From positions 367,093 through 431,092 of the forward strand of contig JAVJSI010000014.1 in assembly GCA_040219515.1 (NCBI GenBank): a stretch of DNA of 64,000 bases, written 5' to 3'. The first letter of the stretch is position 1. Every line of letters begins with the position of its first letter. The notes under the pieces were generated by a model. That model ran no database searches. It had not been told where the DNA came from and worked only from the letters and a program-made list of their open reading frames with translations. Positions 58,227-64,000 of this stretch are shown one piece after another. The stretch comes from Acidimicrobiales bacterium (GTDB lineage: Bacteria > Actinomycetota > Acidimicrobiia > Acidimicrobiales > Aldehydirespiratoraceae). The position numbers and the translations under genes are program-made.

Positions 58227-60539
58227 ATGTCGCCTCTGCCCGATCACGCCACTCGCCGCTCTCCTCGACTGCGCCTCATCGTCGCCATCGCCGCGTTGGC
58301 GGTTCTGTCGCTGGTGGCGGCCGCCTGTGGCGACGACGGCGATGCCGCGCCCGTCGCCGACGACGCCGCGCCGACCGATGCCGACGAAACACCCGACGAG
58401 GCCGACGGCGCCGAAACCGGGACCGACGACACCGAGGTCGCCGAGATCGCAACGGTGGCCGCCGACTTCGCGACGAGCGCGAACTTCGGTCAGGTGACCG
58501 TCACCGAGGCCGAGCCCGGTACCGAGCTGACCCTGCGCGGCGCGGGCACCGAGCAGACCGGCACCGTCGACGAGCTCGGCAACCTGCTGTTCCGCAATGT
58601 CGAACCCGGCGACGGCTGGCAGGTGCTGGACCTGAGCGCCGATCCGGCGCCGGCGAGCGACGAGCTGCGGGTGCCCACGTTCGACGAGCACCCGGACGCG
58701 TCGTTCTACGAAGCCCAGGAGATCGGCGACGGGTTCGGCTACATCGAGACCCGCGACGGCACGCTGCTCAGCGCCACGGTCCGTCTGCCCGGGCCGGTCG
58801 AGGACGGGCCCTACCCGACGGTGATCGAGTACTCGGGCTACGACCCGTCGAGCCCCTACGAGGTCGAGCCCGCGATCAACATCTACGGCCTGCTCGGGTG
58901 GGCCACCGTCGGCGTGAACATGCGGGGCTCGGGTTGTTCGGGTGGCGCCTACGACTACTTCGAGCCGGTGCAGTCGCTCGACGGCTACGACGTCATCGAG
59001 GCCATCGCGGCCCAGGACTGGGTGTACGAGAACCATGTCGGCATGGTCGGCATCAGCTACTCGGGCATCAGCCAGCTGTTCGTGGCGCAGACCCAGCCGC
59101 CGAGCCTCGCCGCGATCACCCCCATCTCGGTGATCGAGGACTCGTATCGCTCGGTCGTTCGACCCGGCGGCATCTACAACAACGGTTTCGCCAAGAGCTG
59201 GGGGGAATCGCGACAAGGCGCCAACGACGCCTACGGCCAGGAATGGGTCACCCAGCGCATCGAGGAGGACGGCGACGAGGTCTGTGACGCGAATCAACTC
59301 CTCCGCAGCCAGAACCGCGACCTGTCCGAGGCCGCCGCGGCGACCGAATTCTGGACCGACGAAGAGGGCGCCCTGCTTTCCCCGCGCACCTTCGTCGACC
59401 GGATCAACGTGCCCACCTTCCTCGCGGGCGCATGGCAGGACGAACAGACCGGCGGTCGTTTCCCCACGATGCTCGACGACTTCGCGAGCGCGCCGGTGTT
59501 CAGGGCCCATCTCTACAACGGCGCCCACGCGGACTCGCTCGGCCCGGAGAGCCTGTTCGCGGCCGTCGAGCTGCTCGACGTCTACGTGGCCGAACGCACG
59601 CCGGCGCTCAGCCCACTGGTGCGTCTCGGCGCGCCCGCGCTCTACGAAGAGGTGTTCGGGGTGCCGGGAATCCAGGTGCCGGCCGACCGGTTCACGTCGC
59701 TCGACCAGGCGCGGGCCGCGCTCGAGAGCGAGCCGCCGATCACCGTGTTCTTCGAGAACGGATCCAACCCCGCCGCCTTGGGGGCCCCGGTCCCGCGCGG
59801 ATCGATGCAGTTCTCCTCGTGGCCGCCGCCCGAGGCGGAGACCCGCACATGGCAGCTGGCGGACCTCGACGGTGGTGTCGCCGCCGCCGAGTTCACGGTC
59901 GACGTCGAACGCTCCCAGGAGCTCACCAAGGCGGCCGATGACGACGGCGACGAGTTCGAGAACCTCGCATGGGCGCCGCTCGATCCCGGCGATGCGTTGG
60001 TGTACGAGACCGAAGCGTTCAGCGACGATGCGCTGCTGCTCGGTACGGGCCGGATCTCGTTGTCGATCCAGGCCGACGAGCCCGACGCCGATCTCCAGGT
60101 GACGGTGACCGAGGTGCGTCCCGACGGGCAGGAGATGTACGTGCAGTCCGGCTGGTTGCGCGCCTCGCATCGGGCGATCGACGAGGCCGAGTCGAGTGAC
60201 ACCCTGCCGTGGCACCTCTACACGGCGGAGGCGCAGGCCGACCTTCCGGCCGGCGAATTCACCCAGGTCGATGTCGAGCTCTTCCCCGTCGGCCACATCT
60301 TCCGAGCCGGCTCACGCCTGCGGCTGATCGTCGACAGCCCGGGCGGCAACCGCAACCTGTGGGCCTTCGACGTGTTGCCGTTCGACGGATCGTCGATCAC
60401 CGTCGACTCGACGGCGTCGTCGTTCACCCTGCCGTTCGTTGCCGACGTCGAGGTCCCCGAGGGTCTTCCCGACTGCGAGAACACGCGCAGTCAGCCGTGC
60501 CGGACCTGGGTCGCCTACGAGAACACCCCGGCGAGCTGA
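58227..60539 (+). CDS. Exported CocE/NonD-family (X-Pro dipeptidyl-peptidase S15-like) hydrolase
   Basis: 770 residues. Lipoprotein signal ending SLVAAAC (about residue 34), acidic linker, then the S15 catalytic domain with the nucleophile motif GISYSG (about residue 275) and GAWQDEQTGGRFP and YNGAHADSLGPE, where the Asp and His of the triad lie. The C-terminal 180 residues form the jelly-roll domain of the CocE/NonD family (RGSMQFSSWPPPEAETRTWQLADLDGG...). Acts on esters or peptides outside the cell. It is the second of the hydrolase trio. Confidence 0.85.
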   Translation: MSPLPDHATRRSPRLRLIVAIAALAVLSLVAAACGDDGDAAPVADDAAPTDADETPDEADGAETGTDDTEVAEIATVAADFATSANFGQVTVTEAEPGTELTLRGAGTEQTGTVDELGNLLFRNVEPGDGWQVLDLSADPAPASDELRVPTFDEHPDASFYEAQEIGDGFGYIETRDGTLLSATVRLPGPVEDGPYPTVIEYSGYDPSSPYEVEPAINIYGLLGWATVGVNMRGSGCSGGAYDYFEPVQSLDGYDVIEAIAAQDWVYENHVGMVGISYSGISQLFVAQTQPPSLAAITPISVIEDSYRSVVRPGGIYNNGFAKSWGESRQGANDAYGQEWVTQRIEEDGDEVCDANQLLRSQNRDLSEAAAATEFWTDEEGALLSPRTFVDRINVPTFLAGAWQDEQTGGRFPTMLDDFASAPVFRAHLYNGAHADSLGPESLFAAVELLDVYVAERTPALSPLVRLGAPALYEEVFGVPGIQVPADRFTSLDQARAALESEPPITVFFENGSNPAALGAPVPRGSMQFSSWPPPEAETRTWQLADLDGGVAAAEFTVDVERSQELTKAADDDGDEFENLAWAPLDPGDALVYETEAFSDDALLLGTGRISLSIQADEPDADLQVTVTEVRPDGQEMYVQSGWLRASHRAIDEAESSDTLPWHLYTAEAQADLPAGEFTQVDVELFPVGHIFRAGSRLRLIVDSPGGNRNLWAFDVLPFDGSSITVDSTASSFTLPFVADVEVPEGLPDCENTRSQPCRTWVAYENTPAS

Positions 60540-60547
60540 GAGGAGCG

Positions 60548-62575
60548 ATGATGCGGACCAGGATGACGGCCGTCTTCGTCGCCCTCGCCCTGCTCGCGGC
60601 GGCGTGCAGTGACGGGGACGGCGACGCCGACGCCGACCCGGGCTCGTCGACCACCATCGCCGAGACGCCCACCACAACAGCGTCGACGACGACAACGACG
60701 CCACCATCGACCGCGGTCGACGTGGCGGAGGCCGGCGCCTGCGACCCGGTCGACGGGGCGGCGTGTCTGCTGCCGTGGCCGAACGATCGCTTCACCGCGC
60801 CCGACGACGGCACGGTGACGGGCCTACGGATCGACTTCCCGGCCGATGCGACACCGGCGAACGCCGACGGTGTCCACATCGGTGTCGACGAGTGGAACCG
60901 CAACGACGGCTTCAGCCCGGCCGCCATGCCCATGACCGTCATCCCCGGGATCGACCCGGTGGCCAGCGGTCTGGCTCCGGTCACCGACATCGCCCGATCG
61001 TTGGCCGACGACTCGCCGCTGGTGCTCTTCGACACGGCAACCGGCGAACGGGTGCCGGCGTGGGCGGAGCTCGACTTCTCGGGCACCGACGACACTGACA
61101 CGGCGCTCGTGATCGTTCCGGCGATCGCCTTGGGCGAAGGCCATCGACATCTGGTCGTACTGCGCGATCTCGTCGATGTCGAGGGCAACGCCATCGAGCC
61201 GTCGGACGCGTTCGTGGAGCGTGTGTCCGCCCCGGCGGACCAGCACGATCAGGCGTTGCTCGAGGGCCTCGACGACGCCGGCATCGACCCCGCCGAGGTC
61301 ACCGTTGCATGGACGTTCACCGTCTCGAGCGCCGAGTCGATCTCGTCACGGCTGGTGGCGATGTGGGACGAGACGAAGACCGAGGTCGGCGACGGCGCGC
61401 CCTCGTTCACCGTGGACACGACCGAACTCGCCGGCCTCGCCAACGTGGTCAGCGGCACGTTCGAGACACCCAGCTACCTGAGTGGCGACGGGTCGACCGG
61501 CAGCGTCCTCAACAACGAGGGCGATCCCACCGGGATCCCGGTGCGCAACGGCACGCTGGCCACCGAGTTCGTGTGCACGGTGCCCGTCACCGCGACCGCC
61601 GAGCGTCCTGCGCCCTTCGTGCTCTACGGCCACGGTCTGCTCGGCAGCCGCAGCGAGGTGCTCGGCATCGGTGGCGTCGGCGCTGCCGCCGGCATCGGCT
61701 TCTGCGCCATCGACTTCATCGGCATGAGTACGACCGATCTCCCGAGCGTCGCCGCCGCCCTCGAGGACCTGACCGGGTTCCGCACCCAGGCCGATCGTCT
61801 TCAGCAGGGTCATCTCGCCTGGCTGCTGCTCGGCCGACTACTCGCCTCGGACGAGGGCTTCGCGACCGCGGCGCCCTTCCGGGACGGTGACGGCGCGTCG
61901 GTCATCGACCACGACCAGCTCTCGTTCCTCGGTGCCAGCCAGGGCGGGATCCTCGGCGCGGCGTCGACCGCGCTCAGCGACGACCTGACCCAGGTGATCC
62001 TCGCGGTGCCGGGCATGGGCTACAACCTCCTGCTCCCGCGCAGCATCGACTTCGACGAGTTCTCCGCCGTGTTCAATCTGGCTTACCCGAGTCCGCTCGA
62101 TCGCATGCTGGCCCGCGAGCTCATGGAGATGTTGTGGGATCGGGGTGAGAACGCGGGCTGGGCCCAGCACCTCACCCGTGACCCCTACGACGGCGCGACC
62201 GAGAAGAACGTGCTGATCCTGGCTGCGTTCGGTGACCATCAGGTGGCCAATGTGAGCACCGACAAGCTCGCCCGCACGCTCGGCGTCCCGCTCCGGGAGC
62301 CGGGGTTGGCGCCGGGTCGATCGACCGACGTCGACCCGTTCTTCGGCATCGACCCCATTGGTTCGTTGCCCCATGTCGGCTCGGGCTACGTGATGTGGGA
62401 CTTCGGCACGCCGGCACCGCCGACCGAGAACGCGCCACCCCGTGAGGGCGAAGACCCCCACGGGAAGCTGAGTGATGTGCCGGAGGCGTTGGCGATCGTG
62501 GCCGACTTCATCGGGGCCGACGGCGTCATCAACGATCTCTGCGCCGGCGGGCCCTGTCAGACTCTCGCCGAGTAG
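60548..62575 (+). CDS. Large exported hydrolase-like lipoprotein
   Basis: 675 residues. Lipoprotein signal ending LLAAAC (Cys 20), a long Thr-rich linker (about 30-55), then a domain with an N-terminal region rich in Asp/Asn (LLPWPNDRFTAPDDG) and a C-terminal alpha/beta-hydrolase-like core (FVLYGHGLLGSRSEV, FLGASQGGILGAAS with the GxSxG nucleophile, and AAFGDHQVANVSTDKLART with a candidate Asp/His). The ribosome site GAGAGGAG is 8 bp after the previous stop, so it is probably co-transcribed with the CocE-like gene. The substrate is unknown. Confidence 0.75.
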   Translation: MMRTRMTAVFVALALLAAACSDGDGDADADPGSSTTIAETPTTTASTTTTTPPSTAVDVAEAGACDPVDGAACLLPWPNDRFTAPDDGTVTGLRIDFPADATPANADGVHIGVDEWNRNDGFSPAAMPMTVIPGIDPVASGLAPVTDIARSLADDSPLVLFDTATGERVPAWAELDFSGTDDTDTALVIVPAIALGEGHRHLVVLRDLVDVEGNAIEPSDAFVERVSAPADQHDQALLEGLDDAGIDPAEVTVAWTFTVSSAESISSRLVAMWDETKTEVGDGAPSFTVDTTELAGLANVVSGTFETPSYLSGDGSTGSVLNNEGDPTGIPVRNGTLATEFVCTVPVTATAERPAPFVLYGHGLLGSRSEVLGIGGVGAAAGIGFCAIDFIGMSTTDLPSVAAALEDLTGFRTQADRLQQGHLAWLLLGRLLASDEGFATAAPFRDGDGASVIDHDQLSFLGASQGGILGAASTALSDDLTQVILAVPGMGYNLLLPRSIDFDEFSAVFNLAYPSPLDRMLARELMEMLWDRGENAGWAQHLTRDPYDGATEKNVLILAAFGDHQVANVSTDKLARTLGVPLREPGLAPGRSTDVDPFFGIDPIGSLPHVGSGYVMWDFGTPAPPTENAPPREGEDPHGKLSDVPEALAIVADFIGADGVINDLCAGGPCQTLAE

Positions 62576-62581
62576 TCCGGG

Positions 62582-63106
62582 TCAGTGGGAGCGGACGGCG
62601 GCGAGCAGTTCGGACTTGCTCATCGACGAGCGTCCGTCGATGTCGAGCTCGGTGGCCTTTTCGTAGAGGTCGGCCTTGGTCCAACGGTCGTAGCCGGTGG
62701 TGGCGTCGTCGTCGGTGTCGACGGCGCGGATCGCCGACTTCACGGCGCCGACGGTGCCGTCGTAGCCATCGGCGACCTCGGAGGCGACACCGTCGCCGAC
62801 CCGCTGGGCCTGCGCGGTGGCCTGGCCGCTCGTGGTGCGGGCACCGGTGGTGGCGCTCGAGAGGGTGGTGTCGACGGCACGCTTGGCGGTGCCGAAGACG
62901 GTCCGCACGGCGTGGTCGGTGCGTCGGCTCACCGTCCGGGCGGACGAGTGGACGTTCTCGACCACGTGGGCGACGGCGTCGTAGCTACGTCCGGCAATGG
63001 AGCGCTCGAGCCGCAGGACCGAGGCGGAGAGCGGAGGCAGACGTTCCTCGATCTCGTCGAGGGTGGTCGTCATCCTGGTTTCGAGTGTTGCGGTGGGGGT
63101 GTTCAT
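62582..63106 (-). CDS. Helical protein with C-terminal SAP/Rho-N-like motif
   Basis: 174 residues. About 15-120 are helices without a membrane segment, with Ala/Thr/Arg-rich heptads (TVSRRTDHAVRTVFGTAKRAVDTTL). The last 35 residues, YDRWTKADLYEKATELDIDGRSSMSK and ELLAAV, repeat the motif at the C-terminus of the protein at 32595-33113. ATG at 63106, or 63073 (ATG with ACCAGG). It faces the convergent lipoprotein gene with 6 bp between. Likely nucleic-acid or chromosome associated (inference). Confidence 0.65.
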   Translation of the reverse strand: MNTPTATLETRMTTTLDEIEERLPPLSASVLRLERSIAGRSYDAVAHVVENVHSSARTVSRRTDHAVRTVFGTAKRAVDTTLSSATTGARTTSGQATAQAQRVGDGVASEVADGYDGTVGAVKSAIRAVDTDDDATTGYDRWTKADLYEKATELDIDGRSSMSKSELLAAVRSH

Positions 63107-63197
63107 GTCTCGAGGCTTCCCGGGCGCGGACGCTCGCAAACCGTTCGGGCCGGATTCGTCTGCGACATCGGTCACGTGCAGGGGCGGCCGACCGGTG

Positions 63198-63854
63198 TCA
63201 GCCCAACCATGGCTCGTCGAGCTCCCAGGGCTGGGGGTCGTCCACCGGCTCGGGTGGGTGTCGACGGGGTTCGGCCAGCACCTTCGCCGCGACCACACCG
63301 CCGACCAGCCCGAAGAGATGCCCCTCCCACGAGATGAACTCCTGGGGGACCAGGCCCGCGATCAGGCTGCTGTAGAACCCGAGCGCAAGCAGGGCCGCAC
63401 CGAGCGCACGGGCCCGACGTTCGAACACGGCAGCGCCGACGATGGCGCCGAAATAGCCGAAGACCACGCCGCTGGCCCCGATGTGGTTGCCGTCGCCTCC
63501 GAGGAGCCAGGTCAGGCCGCCGCCGATCAGCATCGCGGCGGCAGTGACCCACGCCCAGTAGCGCATTCCACGGGCCGCCACGAGCCCGCCGAGGGCGAGA
63601 AAGGGGACGGTGTTCGACGCCACATGGCCGTAGTCGGAGTGCAGGAACGGTGCCCAGGCGATGCCGTCGAGCCCGCCCCTGAGGCGGGGTTGGATGCCGT
63701 TGGTCTGCAACTCGTTGTCGAGGCTGACGGTGTCGGTCACCTCGACCGCCCACATCGTGAGCAGTGCGATGACCATGAGCCCGACCGGAGTCCAGAGCAG
63801 TCGCCACGGTGGTCGCCGGCCGAGTCGGCCGGCGGAGGGGGACGCCGAATCCAT
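63198..63854 (-). CDS. Rhomboid-family intramembrane serine protease
   Basis: 218 residues with six predicted helices (WTPVGLMVIALLTMWAVEV..., NTVPFLALGGLVAARG, WVTAAAMLIGGGLTWLLGG, GVVFGYFGAIVGAAVF, ALLALGFYSSLIAGLVP, HLFGLVGGVVAAKVLA). The GASG motif (catalytic Ser, helix 4) and the His in WEGHLFG (helix 6) are both present, so an active protease is expected. A few residues at the C-terminus are Pro-rich. It may cleave membrane-anchored substrates. It is the last gene before the right window edge on this strand. Confidence 0.88.
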   Translation of the reverse strand: MDSASPSAGRLGRRPPWRLLWTPVGLMVIALLTMWAVEVTDTVSLDNELQTNGIQPRLRGGLDGIAWAPFLHSDYGHVASNTVPFLALGGLVAARGMRYWAWVTAAAMLIGGGLTWLLGGDGNHIGASGVVFGYFGAIVGAAVFERRARALGAALLALGFYSSLIAGLVPQEFISWEGHLFGLVGGVVAAKVLAEPRRHPPEPVDDPQPWELDEPWLG

Positions 63855-64000
63855 GCCGTCACGCTAATGGGGGTCGACCAGTAGCTGCTTGTCAGCGAGT
63901 CTGGTCTCGAGCCGCTGGCCGGTCAGCACTGAGTGACGCGGGGTTCTCGAACCCTAGGCCTAGATCGTGCGCCGGCTGGTTGGTGAGGTTGATCGTGATG
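63855..64000. other. Right window edge, no gene resolved
   Basis: 146 bases. Only short frames are present, including a 21-codon minus-strand frame ending at 63864 and an open minus-strand frame running in from the edge (ITINLTNQPAHDLGLGFENP). A stem-like GGGGTTCTCGAACCC at about 63940 is not part of a tRNA. Confidence 0.6.

Noticed and set aside
63940..63955. GGGGTTCTCGAACCC, like a tRNA T-arm
   Set aside because: The loop is wrong for TTCRANY and no acceptor, D or anticodon arms can be drawn around it.
1..64000. CRISPR array, insertion sequence, prophage or toxin-antitoxin modules
   Set aside because: No regularly spaced repeats of 25-40 nt, transposase or integrase motifs, phage structural genes or toxin-antitoxin pairs were found.

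Overview
The window is high-GC DNA, densely packed with genes that use many GTG starts and ATGA/GTGA gene overlaps. It encodes F420-type luciferase-like oxidoreductases, a mycothiol-type DinB-fold protein, a PASTA-domain protein, CHAD/CYTH proteins, DUF2207 and MpaB-like proteins, and many short lipoproteins with acidic linkers. Together this points to an actinobacterium, most likely of the Acidimicrobiia (Ilumatobacter-like) type. That placement is an inference from gene content; no rRNA, tRNA or other phylogenetic marker was seen. No insertion sequence, prophage, CRISPR array or replication origin is evident.

Layout. Positions 1-11.7 kb hold small envelope and stress genes (lipoproteins, DoxX-like, PGPGW and LapA-like membrane proteins), a Rieske oxygenase divergent from a Coq4-like protein, a PASTA membrane protein and a haloalkane-dehalogenase-like hydrolase. 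Positions 11.7-14 kb hold a TetR/DinB-like operon and a lipoprotein. Positions 14.2-17.8 kb are a complete OpuC-type compatible-solute ABC transporter operon closed by a hairpin terminator. Positions 17.8-21.1 kb carry a small unknown protein, a cupin, an SDR and an exported SLH-repeat protein. Positions 21.1-29.8 kb are a nine-gene minus-strand run (acyl-CoA ligase, two LLM oxidoreductases, SDR, cyclase-family hydrolase, VOC protein, NTF2-like protein, serine hydrolase, DapB-like dehydrogenase) that looks like an undescribed CoA/F420-linked catabolic or biosynthetic route. Positions 29.9-36.2 kb hold a sigma-like regulator with an HTH partner, VOC, UspA, a coiled-coil/SAP-like protein, a class III CoA-transferase, DUF429 and a methyltransferase. 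Positions 36.3-43.2 kb hold DUF2207, a sulfotransferase, CHAD, CHAD-CYTH, MpaB-like and DUF2071 proteins. Positions 43.3-51.5 kb hold a RecQ helicase with a fused phosphoribosyltransferase-like tail, PPOX, SRPBCC, a decayed Rieske oxygenase, an alpha/beta hydrolase, a sulfotransferase and an M23 peptidase. Positions 51.8-55.9 kb hold a drug-efflux MFS/TetR operon behind a perfect palindromic operator, then a Rieske-helical fusion protein behind a 49-bp palindrome. Positions 56-64 kb hold three exported hydrolase-like lipoproteins, a second SAP-like protein and a rhomboid protease.

The most unusual observations are two separate gene junctions (39.83-39.90 kb and 42.42-42.45 kb). At each, a 17-nt tandem duplication of an ATGA stop/start overlap has produced a six-codon mini-ORF that still links the upstream stop to the downstream start. 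Other points of note are two paralogous small proteins that share an upstream element at an identical distance from the start codon, several gene relics, the RecQ fusion and the Rieske-helical protein.
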